DNA of 64,000 nucleotides from positions 248,001 to 312,000 of the forward strand of contig NZ_JAHVXI010000004.1 of assembly GCF_021032705.1 (NCBI RefSeq), read 5' to 3'. Origin of the DNA: Psychroserpens luteolus. Lineage in GTDB: Bacteria > Bacteroidota > Bacteroidia > Flavobacteriales > Flavobacteriaceae. The position numbers and the translations under genes are program-made. This document shows, piece after piece, positions 18,067 to 28,489 of the stretch; position 1 is the first letter of the stretch; every line of letters starts with the position of its first letter. The notes below the pieces were generated by a model, which worked only from the letters and a program-made list of their open reading frames with translations, had not been told where the DNA came from and searched no databases.

Positions 18067-19047
18067 ATGCATAAGCTGTTTATAGTACTTTTTGTTTTAA
18101 GTTTCCAAACCATGTTCTCACAAGTTTATAAAAAATCCGAACCTCTCACTCATACGTATTCGATTGTTGCAAGAGATTCTGTAACAGGAGATATTGGAGT
18201 CGCTGTGCAATCCCATTGGTTTAGTGTTGGTTCTGTTGTTATTTATGGAAAAGCAGGTGTTGGTGTTGTTGCTACACAATCTTTGGTGAATCCAGCTTAT
18301 GGACCAAAAGGTCTGGCTTTAATGGAGGATGGCATGAGTCCTGAGCAAGCCTTAATCGAACTGGTTAAAAACGATGAAGGTGAAATGTATCGTCAGGTTG
18401 CATTTTTAAATGCAAAAGGAGAAATGGCGACGCATACTGGTCATTTATGTATTGCCGAAGCTGGACATCGACAAGGTCATAATTTCTCAGTACAGGCCAA
18501 TATGATGCTTAATAATACGGTTTGGGATGCGATGGCTAAAGCTTTTGAAACTACAAAAGGCACGCTAAGCGAGCGTATTCTTGCTGCACTTAAAGCTGCC
18601 GAAGGTGAAAAAGGAGACATTAGAGGAAAACAGTCTGCAGCTATTTTGATTGTTAAAGGAAAAGCAACTGGAAATTCTTGGGAAGATACCATTATGGATT
18701 TGCGCATTGAAGATCATGAAAATCCCATAGGTGAGTTAGAGCGATTGATGAAAATTCATAAAGCGTATGATTTTATGAATAAAGGTGATTTAGCTATGGA
18801 AGATGGCGATTCTAAAAAAGCTGAGTCCTTATATTTAAGTGCACAAAAATTATTTCCTGATAATTTGGAAATGCAATATTGGTATGCGATTAACTTATTG
18901 AATAATAAAGAATACAAAAAAGCGCATCCCATTTTAAAATCTATTTTTGAACAAGATGATAATTGGCGAAAACTTATACCTAGATTAGTGAAAAGTAAAT
19001 TATTGGTGATTTCTGAGGAGGAATTAAATACAGTAATAAAGCTCTAA
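18067..19047 (+). CDS. DUF1028-family secreted protein with TPR-like C-terminus
   Basis: A 326-residue protein with signal peptide (ending TMFSQ) followed by the DUF1028 Ntn-hydrolase-like domain: HTYSIVARDSVTGDIGVAVQ, GVVATQSLVNPAYGPKGL and LCIAEAGHRQGHNFSVQANM. The C-terminal 80 residues form helical pairs resembling TPRs (GDLAMEDGDSKKAESLYLSA). Whether DUF1028 is a hydrolase is not settled to my knowledge. The last bases overlap the convergent gene at 19044. Confidence 0.88.
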   Translation: MHKLFIVLFVLSFQTMFSQVYKKSEPLTHTYSIVARDSVTGDIGVAVQSHWFSVGSVVIYGKAGVGVVATQSLVNPAYGPKGLALMEDGMSPEQALIELVKNDEGEMYRQVAFLNAKGEMATHTGHLCIAEAGHRQGHNFSVQANMMLNNTVWDAMAKAFETTKGTLSERILAALKAAEGEKGDIRGKQSAAILIVKGKATGNSWEDTIMDLRIEDHENPIGELERLMKIHKAYDFMNKGDLAMEDGDSKKAESLYLSAQKLFPDNLEMQYWYAINLLNNKEYKKAHPILKSIFEQDDNWRKLIPRLVKSKLLVISEEELNTVIKL

Positions 19048-19610
19048 TTCTTTTTAACCTTTTTTAAAATATGCCTAGCTCTAGCCTTAAATCCAGAACT
19101 TTGCATTTGATAATCGCGTTCTAATATCATAACTAGTTCTGGATGGATCCAATCTTCGTCTTGTCCTAACAAAAAAAGTGTGTTCATGGCATAGGCCTTA
19201 GGAGCAATTTTCTCATCGTTAATCATCCAGTCAAAGCACGCTTCTATAATTTTTTCTTTATGTTTTGGAAGCAAGGCCGATTTTATCTCATTGTCATATT
19301 TCGAATAATAGGCAGTGACTAAGTACTCACAAACTTTGGCAACTGGTCGCACAGCAGAATCTAGATGAACTTTATGAATATTCTCCGTGAATGTATCAAG
19401 ATAAGGAATGCTAGCTTCTAAACGCTCACCACACATAAATTCAAAAACCCAAGCGGCTCGACAAGATATTTTATCATCAACCATGAATAATATATTCAAT
19501 AACTTCGGAATTAAATCTGGATTTCCAATTACCAAATTCGCATAATACAAGCGTTTTTCACGAGAGTGATTCACATAATTTAATTCTTGATAAAGTTCTT
19601 CGGTAGTCAA
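19044..19610 (-). CDS. HEAT-repeat-like helical protein
   Basis: A 188-residue soluble, all-helical protein with HEAT/ARM-like spacing (LIPKLLNILFMVDDKISCRAAWVFEFMCG, then repeated Ala/Leu helices). No catalytic residues are apparent. Relatives in Flavobacteriia are, as I recall, sometimes labelled adenylosuccinate lyase, probably by transfer from a nearby purB; nothing here supports that enzyme. Function unknown, probably protein-protein contact. Confidence 0.8.
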   Translation of the reverse strand: MTTEELYQELNYVNHSREKRLYYANLVIGNPDLIPKLLNILFMVDDKISCRAAWVFEFMCGERLEASIPYLDTFTENIHKVHLDSAVRPVAKVCEYLVTAYYSKYDNEIKSALLPKHKEKIIEACFDWMINDEKIAPKAYAMNTLFLLGQDEDWIHPELVMILERDYQMQSSGFKARARHILKKVKKN

Positions 19611-19658
19611 ATTGATTTTCTTATTTTAATGCTTCTAAATTAGATAAAAATTAGACAC

Positions 19659-20132
19659 ATGAAAATTATAAAAAAAATACTAGTTGCATTACTTATTGTT
19701 TTCGTTATAATGCAATTTTTTGGACCAGATAAAAATGAAGGTGATATGGCATCTATTGATGCATTTATAGCAGATACAAATCCACCTAACGATGTACATG
19801 GTGTTTTAAAGAATGCCTGTTTTGATTGTCATAGTGATGTCACACGATATCCTTGGTATAATAGTATCACACCAGTAAATTATTGGATGGCAGATCATAT
19901 AAAGCACGGAAAAGGACATTTTGATGTGTCGGCTTGGGATTCGTATTCGGTGAAGAAGAAAGACCATAAAATGGATGAACTTATTGAAATGGTTGAAGCC
20001 AAAGAAATGCCACTTCCATCATACACATGGACACATGGAGATGCTAAACTTTCTGAAGAGCAAATTAAAGCTATTATCGATTGGGGAAAAGCGGTTAGAG
20101 CAAAGTATAGCACTCAGATACAACCTGAATAA
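19659..20132 (+). CDS. haem-binding domain protein with CxxCH
   Basis: A 157-residue protein with an N-terminal membrane anchor (about residues 5-21) and one CxxCH haem-attachment motif (C54, C57, H58). It matches the haem-binding family PF14376 by CFDCHSDVTRYPWYNSITPV and IIDWGKAVR. It should sit on the periplasmic face and carry covalent c-type haem. Electron-transfer partners are not apparent nearby. Confidence 0.88.
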   Translation: MKIIKKILVALLIVFVIMQFFGPDKNEGDMASIDAFIADTNPPNDVHGVLKNACFDCHSDVTRYPWYNSITPVNYWMADHIKHGKGHFDVSAWDSYSVKKKDHKMDELIEMVEAKEMPLPSYTWTHGDAKLSEEQIKAIIDWGKAVRAKYSTQIQPE

Positions 20133-20144
20133 TTCTTATTTAGT

Positions 20145-21374
20145 TTGAAAAAAAAGTTGCTCATTATTGGTTTTGTATGGCCAGAACCAAAGAGTTCTGC
20201 AGCTGGAAGTAGAATGATGCAACTCATTTCATTTTTTCAATCTCAAGACTATACGATTACCTTTGCCAGTGCATGCGCTAAAAGTGATAACGCATTTGAT
20301 TTAGAATCGATTGGTGTGAATAGAGTTACTATAGAACTTAACCATTCCAGTTTTGACGATTTTATTTTAAAACTGAAGCCAGATGTTGTGTTATTTGACC
20401 GGTTTATGACCGAAGAGCAATTTGGCTGGCGCGTTTCAGACCATTGTCCTCTAGCCATTAAGTTATTAGATACTGAAGATCTACATTTTTTAAGACGTGC
20501 GCGACAGCAAGCTTTTAAAGCGGCTACTGAAATAACAGAAACTCATTTGCTTAACGACACTGCAAAACGAGAAATAGCAAGCATTTACCGTTGCGATTTA
20601 AGCTTGATTATTTCAAAAGCTGAAATGCAACTACTCAAAACGACCTTTAAGATCGATGAGGCGCTTTTGTTGTATTTACCTTTTTTAATTGATGAGGTTT
20701 CAGAAGAACAAAGGCAAGCGCTTCCAGATTTTGAATCTCGACAGCATTTTATATCTATTGGAAATTTTCTTCACGAGCCCAATTATGATGCCTTACTGCA
20801 TTTAAAGACAACGATTTGGAAAGGCATTAGAAAACAGTTGCCTAAGGCGCAATTACATAATTATGGGGCTTATGCCTCTCAAAAAGTGGCACAGTTGCAT
20901 AATGAAAAAGAAGGGTTTTTAATTAAAGGTTTTGCCAATGATGTTAATGAAGTTATGCAACAAGCAAAAGTGCTGTTGGCACCAATTCGATTTGGAGCAG
21001 GACTAAAAGGGAAGCTGTTTGATGCGATGCAAAACGGAACCCCTTTTGTATCGACATCTGTTGGGGTTGAAGGAATTATTGATGAAGGTTCTCAGGATTT
21101 TATTTGTGATACTACCGAAGATTTTATTCATCATACGGTACGGTTGTATCAAAATGAAACCCTATGGAAAGCTCAACAGTCTTCGGGATTTGAGATATTA
21201 AGTTCTCAGTTTTCGAAAAGCGTATTTGAGTCTCAATTTGCTGAGCGTTTAGAATTAGTATCTAAAGATTTAAGATCACATCGCGCGCAAAACTTTATCG
21301 GACAATTATTACAGCATCATACTATGCAAAGCACAAAGTTTATGAGTAAGTGGATAGAGGCGAAGCATTCGTGA
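20145..21374 (+). CDS. glycosyltransferase, GT4-like
   Basis: A 409-residue two-domain protein starting at TTG 20145, 12 bp after the haem protein. The N-terminal Rossmann part starts LLIIGFVWPEPKSSAAGSRM. The C-terminal half has the GT-B nucleotide-sugar region: LLAPIRFGAGLKGKLFDAM followed by GTPFVSTSVGVEGI. That matches retaining GT4-type transferases. The acceptor is unknown and no polysaccharide cluster surrounds it. The weak start and close spacing suggest cotranscription with the haem protein. Confidence 0.85.
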   Translation: MKKKLLIIGFVWPEPKSSAAGSRMMQLISFFQSQDYTITFASACAKSDNAFDLESIGVNRVTIELNHSSFDDFILKLKPDVVLFDRFMTEEQFGWRVSDHCPLAIKLLDTEDLHFLRRARQQAFKAATEITETHLLNDTAKREIASIYRCDLSLIISKAEMQLLKTTFKIDEALLLYLPFLIDEVSEEQRQALPDFESRQHFISIGNFLHEPNYDALLHLKTTIWKGIRKQLPKAQLHNYGAYASQKVAQLHNEKEGFLIKGFANDVNEVMQQAKVLLAPIRFGAGLKGKLFDAMQNGTPFVSTSVGVEGIIDEGSQDFICDTTEDFIHHTVRLYQNETLWKAQQSSGFEILSSQFSKSVFESQFAERLELVSKDLRSHRAQNFIGQLLQHHTMQSTKFMSKWIEAKHS

Positions 21375-21384
21375 ATCTGAGCAT

Positions 21385-21409
21385 AAAAAAACCCGAAACA
21401 AGTTCAGGT
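21385..21409 (-). terminator. terminator of the YebC gene
   Basis: On the minus strand the stem ACCTGAAC / GTTTCGGGT (one mismatch) at 21391-21409 is followed by a T run. It lies 20 bp after the YebC stop at 21429. Confidence 0.7.
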
Positions 21410-21428
21410 CATTATATTTTATTTATTT

Positions 21429-22151
21429 CTAGTCATCAGTAGACTCTTCCATAGTATGATAGACGTTTTGTACATCATCATCTTCTTCAATCTTTTCTAA
21501 AAGTTTTTCAACATCAGCAGCTTGTTCAGGTGTTAGTTTTTTTGTGACCTGCGGAATACGCTCAAAACCAGATGATAAGATTTCGATATCTCTCGATTCT
21601 AATTCGGCTTGAATTGCTCCAAAGCTTTCAAAAGGTGCATAAATCAATATACCATCGTCATCTGCAAACACTTCTTCGGCGCCATAATCGATAAATTCGA
21701 GTTCAATTTCTTCGGGATCCAGTCCTTCCGCATTAATTCTAAAATTACAGGTATGATCAAACATAAATACCACTGAACCTGAGGTGCCCAAGCTACCATC
21801 GCATTTATTGAAATAACTACGAACATTTGCAACCGTACGTGTATTATTATCGGTCGCTGTTTCAACTAAAATAGCAATACCATGAGGTGCATAACCTTCA
21901 AAAACGACTTCTTTATATTCACCTTGACTTTTATCGGACGCACGTTTTATGGCGCGTTCAATATTATCTTTAGGCATGTTTACAGCTTTCGCATTTTGAA
22001 TTACGGCACGTAAACGGGAATTGGAATCGGGATCAGGTCCTCCTTCTTTTACAGCCATTACAATATCTTTACCAATACGAGTAAAGGCTTTGCTCATTGC
22101 AGACCATCGTTTCATTTTCCTTGCTTTACGAAATTCAAAAGCTCTTCCCAT
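21429..22151 (-). CDS. yebC: YebC/PmpR-family (TACO1-like) protein
   Basis: A 240-residue protein with the family hallmarks near the N-terminus (MGRAFEFRKARKMKRW, then GGPDPDSNSRLRAVIQNAK and MPKDNIERAIKRA), VFEGYAPHGIAILVE and a very acidic C-terminal end. Family members act as transcriptional regulators or as translation factors that relieve ribosome stalling, depending on subtype. Single gene with its own terminator. The 225 bp upstream to the protease gene holds nothing I recognise. Confidence 0.94.
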   Translation of the reverse strand: MGRAFEFRKARKMKRWSAMSKAFTRIGKDIVMAVKEGGPDPDSNSRLRAVIQNAKAVNMPKDNIERAIKRASDKSQGEYKEVVFEGYAPHGIAILVETATDNNTRTVANVRSYFNKCDGSLGTSGSVVFMFDHTCNFRINAEGLDPEEIELEFIDYGAEEVFADDDGILIYAPFESFGAIQAELESRDIEILSSGFERIPQVTKKLTPEQAADVEKLLEKIEEDDDVQNVYHTMEESTDD

Positions 22152-22376
22152 TATTATGTAGTTTTAAAAAAATTATTGAAGCCCAAAATTATCGAAATTA
22201 TATCGAATTGACAATACCAGATATTAGTCTTTGGGAATATGCTTAGATAAAAAGTTGCATTCGTCGCATACAAATCATTGATTATTTTTTGACGTTGCTC
22301 ATTTAAATTGGTATTTACTTTATTGTAGTGATCTGCAGCCTTATTGATGCTTTATTGTTAGTTAAGTGGAGAAGGA

Positions 22377-24434
22377 TTAGTTTAGAGGATTTAAATCAAG
22401 TAAATCTTGAAGTATGGCATAGGCTTCTTCGATATAAATATCTTGTTTGATATCTTTTATAATTGATTCATTTATTGCTTTTTGAGTGTCGGTATAGTTC
22501 ACTAATTTTTTAGTGAATTTTGAATTTTTAACTGTAAACCCAGAGTCGTTTGCATCGATAGGTTTATTGATAATTTCCCATTGTGTACGATAATTTGTCA
22601 TTTCTCTGTGTACATTCTCAAGAGTAAGGAGGTATTCGGTGTCCAGATTGAAATAATTATCAATAATCAACTTATTAAGATCTTTAACAGACTTAAAAGG
22701 AGCATCATTGGTAACCCTTAAGAGGCTCTTTTTTCTTAGTTCCTCAATAGGTAGTGGTTTTAATTTTGGAAATTTTTTTACTGCGGCAATAGAATCATTT
22801 TGAAGTGCAAAAGCTTCATATTGCTCTTGAGTTCTAAAGCCGTCATAGATGCTCGGTAGGATAATATCTGGAATAACACCAATAGACTGATGACTTTTAC
22901 CACTAACTCGATAAAATTTTTCTACAGTTAATTTAGAATAGCCTAAAGATTCATCATTTCCTAATGGCAAAATTGATTGAGCCGAGGCCTTTCCATGAGT
23001 CGTCGCTCCAACGATAATGGCTCTGTTATAATCTTGCATTGTTGCTGCAAAAAACTCTGAAGCAGAAGCGCTATAATTATTCACCAAGATGATAATTGGT
23101 TTTGTAAACAAAGAGCCACGATTAATATCTCTAATGGTATAGGTTTCACCATTGTTATATTTTAAAATAGAAATAGGTCCTCTATTAATAAACATTCCCG
23201 AGAGATCAGCAGCTTCTTTCATAGAACCACCTCCATTAAACCTAAGGTCTATAATTAGGCCTTCAATTTTATCTTTTTGAAGTTTGTATAACTCTTTGGC
23301 AACATCATTGGCTAATCCTAACCCGTTAGGTGATTCAAAATTGGAATAGAAACTCGGAATATTGATATAGCCCAATTTTGATGTACTTTCAATAATGAAA
23401 CCGTCTACTGTGTTTTCTTCAATTTTGGTTTCTGTTTTTGTGAGTTCAACATCTTTTACAATTCCATTTTGCTTTTTGATTTTAAATGTTGCCGTATGAT
23501 GATCTTCATGACTTGTAAACGCCAGAACATCTTCATTTGAAATACAGTATGCCTCTAGAGTTTTTGTATTAGATTTAATTGATTTGATAATATCGTTAAC
23601 TTCAAAACTCCCATTGTTAAAAGCGGCACTTCCAGGTGTGATGTGTGCGATAATAATATCTCCATTATCATTCTTAGCAGTAATTATTCCAAAAGATAAT
23701 TGATTACTGGACAAAGAGTTTTCATAGATATCTTTTTCGGTAGGTGTAAAAAATAACGAATTGGGATCATGATATTGAAGGTAGGCATTTAAAAAGGCTT
23801 CTTTGACAAAATTATCGACATTGCCTAATCTGTTTTTTAATTCTTCAAGTTGACAGATTTCTTTTTGAATGAACTTAGACTTTAACTCGGTTTCAAAAGC
23901 TTTGAAATTGCTCTGAATGTGTTCTAAAACCGAATCGTTTTCTACTAGCGCGTAGAGAATGTTATAGCGCATTCGCTTACTCCAATATTTTTGTATGGCC
24001 AAATCATTTTTAAAATACTTATAGGAGGCTTCAGGTTTAAATCGTAGTGTATCCTTACCAGAATAATCAAATTTTTCATTTTCTAAAGCACGAATCACCA
24101 GTTTTGAGTTTTCAATACGTTGGGTTAATATGGCCACGTATTTATCAATGAAATCACAGGTGCTATTCTTAATATAATCATCGAGGTTGTAGCGATCTTC
24201 TTCAAAGGTATTTACATCATTGTAAGTGAATAAGCGTTTGTCTTCATCTAAACTGTGGAGAAATAAATCAAACACATTAGTCGATAAACTATCATTTATT
24301 ACTTTAGGCGCATAATGATTGTTTTTAACTACATTTTTCAATGCTTGTAATTGATCGCAAAACAGGTTTTTATCTTGGCTAAAACCAAAACAGTAAACAA
24401 GCAAGATTAAAAATGTAGATATATGTTTATGCAT
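22377..24434 (-). CDS. carboxy-terminal processing protease, S41/Prc type
   Basis: A 685-residue protein with signal peptide (ending FGFSQ), the long Prc N-terminal domain (LFLHSLDEDKRLF, YHDPNSLFFTP), a PDZ domain (GIITAKNDNGDIIIAHITPGSAAF), the S41 core (IEGLIIDLRFNGGGSM) and catalytic NNYSASASEFFA with a following GKASAQS Lys. Domain order matches tail-specific proteases that trim or degrade periplasmic proteins. This is one of three S41 peptidases in the window. Confidence 0.92.
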   Translation of the reverse strand: MHKHISTFLILLVYCFGFSQDKNLFCDQLQALKNVVKNNHYAPKVINDSLSTNVFDLFLHSLDEDKRLFTYNDVNTFEEDRYNLDDYIKNSTCDFIDKYVAILTQRIENSKLVIRALENEKFDYSGKDTLRFKPEASYKYFKNDLAIQKYWSKRMRYNILYALVENDSVLEHIQSNFKAFETELKSKFIQKEICQLEELKNRLGNVDNFVKEAFLNAYLQYHDPNSLFFTPTEKDIYENSLSSNQLSFGIITAKNDNGDIIIAHITPGSAAFNNGSFEVNDIIKSIKSNTKTLEAYCISNEDVLAFTSHEDHHTATFKIKKQNGIVKDVELTKTETKIEENTVDGFIIESTSKLGYINIPSFYSNFESPNGLGLANDVAKELYKLQKDKIEGLIIDLRFNGGGSMKEAADLSGMFINRGPISILKYNNGETYTIRDINRGSLFTKPIIILVNNYSASASEFFAATMQDYNRAIIVGATTHGKASAQSILPLGNDESLGYSKLTVEKFYRVSGKSHQSIGVIPDIILPSIYDGFRTQEQYEAFALQNDSIAAVKKFPKLKPLPIEELRKKSLLRVTNDAPFKSVKDLNKLIIDNYFNLDTEYLLTLENVHREMTNYRTQWEIINKPIDANDSGFTVKNSKFTKKLVNYTDTQKAINESIIKDIKQDIYIEEAYAILQDLLDLNPLN

Positions 24435-24481
24435 AAACCGTGTTTTGATAAGAAAAAATGAATCAAAAACCGAACCAATTA

Positions 24482-24772
24482 TTAGTCTTGGACTTCAACA
24501 ATAGCTTCAATAGCTTCAGCTAATTTGAAATCTTTTTCGGTAACACCATTTTCGTCATGAGTTGATAGTGAGATTTTTAGAACATTATAGACATTTGTCC
24601 ATTCAGGATGATGGTTTTGAATTTCACATTCAAATGCAATTCTGCTCATTGCACTAAAACAATCTTTGAAATTATCAAACTCAAATTCGGCATATAAGGC
24701 ATTATTTCTATGTTCCCAATCAGGAAAACGAAGTAATCTTTTTTCAATATTCTCATCTTTCATCAAACCCAT
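24482..24772 (-). CDS. phhB: 4a-hydroxytetrahydrobiopterin dehydratase (PCD/DCoH)
   Basis: A 96-residue protein with the pterin-binding motif NHHPEWTNVYN (His54, His55) and the fold signature FDNFKDCFSAMSRIAFECE. It recycles pterin cofactor after aromatic amino acid hydroxylation. No hydroxylase gene is in the window. An alternative start at M4 (MKDENIE) is possible. Confidence 0.92.
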   Translation of the reverse strand: MGLMKDENIEKRLLRFPDWEHRNNALYAEFEFDNFKDCFSAMSRIAFECEIQNHHPEWTNVYNVLKISLSTHDENGVTEKDFKLAEAIEAIVEVQD

Positions 24773-24887
24773 AGTGTAGATTATTTAATTAAAGGTACTA
24801 TAATTTGATCTAAAATAAGAGGAATAAGCGGTAGAAGCTATTAAAAAAGACGAAGCGAATACTTTTTACTGTAAACTGTAATTTTTA

Positions 24888-25721
24888 TTACTTTAATAGT
24901 TCTTTTAAAACCTCAGAGCTAGTAATTTCTAAGTGTTTTGGCAGTTTGTTGAATTTAGGTAAAACAGCGAGATAACGATCTTCATTTGTGGTATAAACAT
25001 GCTTATAGACAACTCCATTTTTAGAGGATAATTGGTTGATAATGTCTTTAATATATTCGTCATGATGCACAAGATCTGTACTTCCTAAGTGAAAAACACC
25101 ATACTTATTTCGGTTGATTATATAATGAATTTGTTGTGTTACTTTGGAGTCTGTTGTCACATTCATAATAATATTTGGAAAAATCTCAATAGCAGTTTTT
25201 TCTTGTAAATGTTGTTTTAACTCCTTTAATCTAGGCGATTGAGAACCAAGTACCATTGGTAACCTAACAATAGCTACTTTTTTCTTTGGTAGCCGTAAAA
25301 GCATATTTTCAATCTTTATTTTAAAGTGGCCATAAATACTATCGCTTAGAGTTTTATCAAGTTCGTAGCTGGGATATTTACTGTAAGCATCAAAGACATT
25401 AGCAGACGATAAGAAGATAATTCTACAATCGTTATCTCTAAGATATTCTGTCATATGCTGATGTGCAATAGTTTGCGCTCTAAAATCGCCACGTAGACAA
25501 GATATTATAATGGAAGGTTTTGTAGCCTCTAAGATCTCATAAACATCATCTTCTTCGACATTATATGGAAAGAAATGATGATTATCTTCGTATATTTTCT
25601 TTGGGACACGATAGGTTCCGAAAGTTTTAAAATATGCACATAGTTCTTTATAGATAGCATTACCTATAAAGCCACTAGCACCTAAAACTAAAATTCGATG
25701 TTTACTCTCAAATTCCTTCAT
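24888..25721 (-). CDS. NAD(P)-dependent sugar-nucleotide reductase/epimerase-like (RmlD type)
   Basis: A 277-residue SDR-fold protein with the nucleotide motif GASGFIG near residues 15-21, FLSSANVFD as the Ser-containing strand, and VAIVRLPMVLGSQSPRLKEL. It resembles dTDP-4-dehydrorhamnose reductase in length and order. The usual YxxxK is hard to place (SYELDKTLSDSIYGHFKIK is the candidate). Substrate unknown. It ends upstream of PCD and begins 22 bp after gcvT. Confidence 0.8.
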   Translation of the reverse strand: MKEFESKHRILVLGASGFIGNAIYKELCAYFKTFGTYRVPKKIYEDNHHFFPYNVEEDDVYEILEATKPSIIISCLRGDFRAQTIAHQHMTEYLRDNDCRIIFLSSANVFDAYSKYPSYELDKTLSDSIYGHFKIKIENMLLRLPKKKVAIVRLPMVLGSQSPRLKELKQHLQEKTAIEIFPNIIMNVTTDSKVTQQIHYIINRNKYGVFHLGSTDLVHHDEYIKDIINQLSSKNGVVYKHVYTTNEDRYLAVLPKFNKLPKHLEITSSEVLKELLK

Positions 25722-25743
25722 TAATCCCTCTTCAATATATAAA

Positions 25744-26814
25744 CTATCCTTTGTAAAAAGGTAACTTTACCACAGTAGCTGGTACTGCATTTTTACGAAT
25801 TTGAATATTAATTTTACTACCAATTTTGGTGAAGATTGTCGGTACATAACCCAAGCCTATACCTTTTCCTAAGCTTGGAGACATGGTACCTGAGGTTACA
25901 TTTCCTATAGTTTTACCACTTGAATCAACAATGTCATAACCTTGACGCGGAATACCACGTTCATCTAATTCGAAAGCCACTAACTTACGTTCTGGTCCAC
26001 GACGTTTTTCATCTTCTAAAGCCTCAGAGTTCGTAAATTCTTTAGTGAATTTTGTGATCCATCCTAATCCAGCTTCAATAGGTGATGTTGTGTCGTCTAT
26101 ATCATTTCCGTAAAGACAATAACCCATTTCCAAACGCAGCGTGTCACGAGCGGCCAATCCTATTGGTTTGGCACCAGCTGCAACCACTTTATCCCAGATT
26201 TGCTTTACCTCACTATTCTTACAGTAAATTTCAAATCCACCGCTTCCTGTATAACCAGTTGCAGAAATAATCACATGTTCGATACCTGCAAAATCACCAA
26301 CAACAAAGTTATAGAATTTGATTTCTGAAAGATCATGACTTGATAAACTCTGCATCGCTTCAACAGCCTTTGGACCTTGAATAGCAAGTAATGAATAGGC
26401 TTCACTTAGGTCTCGCATTTCGGCACCAACATCGTTCTTTGCTGAGATCCAATTCCAGTCCTTCTCAATATTACTTGCGTTAACGACTAATAAATAGGTG
26501 TCTTCTTTTACTCGGTAAATAATTAAATCGTCAACAATACCACCATCATCATTTGGTAAGCAACTATATTGTGCCTTTCCAACTGTTAACTTTGATGCAT
26601 CGTTGCTACACACTTTTTGAATTAAAGCCAATGCGTTAGGTCCTTCGATTAAAAATTCACCCATATGTGAGACATCAAATACACCAACACCAGTTCTTAC
26701 GGCTTCATGTTCTACATTTACTCCGTCATATTGAACAGGCATATTATATCCTGCAAAAGGAACCATTTTGGCACCAAGAGCTTTGTGAGTTTCAGTTAAG
26801 GCTGTGTTTTTCAT
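25744..26814 (-). CDS. gcvT: aminomethyltransferase, glycine cleavage T protein
   Basis: About 356 residues from ATG 26814 ([10 protein letters not shown]). The extra 19 residues of the longer frame lack conservation. T-protein motifs are present: [55 protein letters not shown] and GLGWITKF. It transfers the aminomethyl carbon to tetrahydrofolate in the glycine cleavage system. Other system genes are not in the window. Confidence 0.95.
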   Translation of the reverse strand: MKNTALTETHKALGAKMVPFAGYNMPVQYDGVNVEHEAVRTGVGVFDVSHMGEFLIEGPNALALIQKVCSNDASKLTVGKAQYSCLPNDDGGIVDDLIIYRVKEDTYLLVVNASNIEKDWNWISAKNDVGAEMRDLSEAYSLLAIQGPKAVEAMQSLSSHDLSEIKFYNFVVGDFAGIEHVIISATGYTGSGGFEIYCKNSEVKQIWDKVVAAGAKPIGLAARDTLRLEMGYCLYGNDIDDTTSPIEAGLGWITKFTKEFTNSEALEDEKRRGPERKLVAFELDERGIPRQGYDIVDSSGKTIGNVTSGTMSPSLGKGIGLGYVPTIFTKIGSKINIQIRKNAVPATVVKLPFYKG

Positions 26815-27004
26815 ATTCAATTGATTTTTCAGCAACGATTGGACGTTAGTATTCTTTTTTTGTACAGGCAAATGTATCGAAAAATATCTGTTTCTTAAGT
26901 TTAGATTCCGAAGAAAATAGCATTAAAAATATGTTAATATTAAAGTCTTTTCTTCTGAAGAAGTGAATAATTATTAATTTTCAAAAACATTAAACATCAT
27001 CATT

Positions 27005-28483
27005 ATGAAAGCTCAATTTGCATTTGTTTTATCATGTCTTGCTTGTCTGATGACATTTGCACAAGATGGATTACCAGAAGATTACCTTAGTAAAGAATTT
27101 CATAAAGGTAGGAGAGAGGCGTTGCGAAAAAACATGCCAGACAATAGTGTGGCCGTATTTTTTGCTAATCCAGTTCGTAATCGAGCTAATGATGTAGAGT
27201 ATATATATCATCAAGACCCTAATTTTTATTATCTCACAGGATACAAAGAACCTCATGCTGTGTTAGTTATTTTTTCTGATAATCAAACAGATATTAATGG
27301 AAACACCTACAATGAAAGATTGTATGTACAAGAACGTAATGCTAGAGCAGAGCAGTGGACAGGACGTCGATTGGGTGTTGAAGGAGCTATAGAGAGATTA
27401 GGTTTTGAAAATGCCTTTGTTGGACGTGATTTTTTAAATTCTGGTATTGATTTTACGACTTTTGATAATGTTATGTATTTCAGTTTTAAAGACGATTACA
27501 GGGATACACGAAATAGTGCCGATTTGTATGATTTGATACAATCGTTTAAATCGCAAATTAAACTTATTAACAACTATACGATAGAAAATAAAACGGAAGA
27601 TATTGAAGTCGATGCAAATGCTAATGTTGAGGCTGAAAGTGTAAAGAGAGACACAAGAACCTTATCGCGATTAATGGCTGGATTAAGGGAGATTAAAACA
27701 CCTGAAGAATTGGTATTGCTAAAAAAAGCAGTTCGTATTTCTGCCATGGGACAACGAGAGATTATGAAAGCGATGCATCCTGGAATGTCTGAAACTGAAG
27801 TACAAGGTGTACACGAATATATCTATAAAAAATATGGTAGCGAATATGAAGGCTATCCTAGTATCGTTGGTGCAGGAAATAATGGATGTGTTCTACATTA
27901 CATCGAAAATAACAAAATGAAAGTGGAAAATGATCTCGTGCTTATGGATTTAGGTGCAGAATATCATGGCTATACAGCAGATGTTACCAGAACGATTCCT
28001 GCCAATGGAAAATTTAGTAAGGAACAGAAACTTATCTATGATATCGTTTATGAAGCACAAGAAGCAGGAATTGCTGCGACTGTTATTGGTAATTATATGC
28101 AATCTCCAGATGCAGCCGCTAGACAAGTTGTTTATAAAGGATTGATTGATTTAGGAATCGCAAAGGATGACACTGACGCACGACAATATTTTCCTCATGG
28201 GACTTCACATCATATTGGTTTGGATGTGCATGACCCAGGCCTTTATGGCATGCTTGAAGCTAATATGGTAATTACGGTAGAGCCTGGAATTTATATTCCT
28301 GAAGGAAGTGATTGTGATCCAAAATGGTATGGGATTGCTGTTCGAATAGAGGATGATATTTTAATTACTGAAAATGGACCTGTTAATCTTTCTGCTGAGG
28401 CACCAAGAACATCTCGCGACATCGAGAAGTTGATGAAAGAAAAAAGTGTCTTAGGGCAATTGAAATTACCTAAGTTGGATTGA
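27005..28483 (+). CDS. Xaa-Pro aminopeptidase, M24B family, exported
   Basis: A 492-residue enzyme with signal peptide (ending LMTFAQ), an aminopeptidase-P N-terminal domain (NSVAVFFANPVRNRANDVEY, YHQDPNFYYLTGY) and the pita-bread metallopeptidase domain. Metal ligands are visible: two Asp in VLMDLGAEYHGYTADVTRT, His in PHGTSHHIGLDVHD, Glu in ITVEPGIYIP and Glu in AVRIEDDI. It should remove N-terminal residues before proline, in the periplasm or outside the cell. Single gene. Confidence 0.94.
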   Translation: MKAQFAFVLSCLACLMTFAQDGLPEDYLSKEFHKGRREALRKNMPDNSVAVFFANPVRNRANDVEYIYHQDPNFYYLTGYKEPHAVLVIFSDNQTDINGNTYNERLYVQERNARAEQWTGRRLGVEGAIERLGFENAFVGRDFLNSGIDFTTFDNVMYFSFKDDYRDTRNSADLYDLIQSFKSQIKLINNYTIENKTEDIEVDANANVEAESVKRDTRTLSRLMAGLREIKTPEELVLLKKAVRISAMGQREIMKAMHPGMSETEVQGVHEYIYKKYGSEYEGYPSIVGAGNNGCVLHYIENNKMKVENDLVLMDLGAEYHGYTADVTRTIPANGKFSKEQKLIYDIVYEAQEAGIAATVIGNYMQSPDAAARQVVYKGLIDLGIAKDDTDARQYFPHGTSHHIGLDVHDPGLYGMLEANMVITVEPGIYIPEGSDCDPKWYGIAVRIEDDILITENGPVNLSAEAPRTSRDIEKLMKEKSVLGQLKLPKLD

Positions 28484-28489
28484 TGTCAT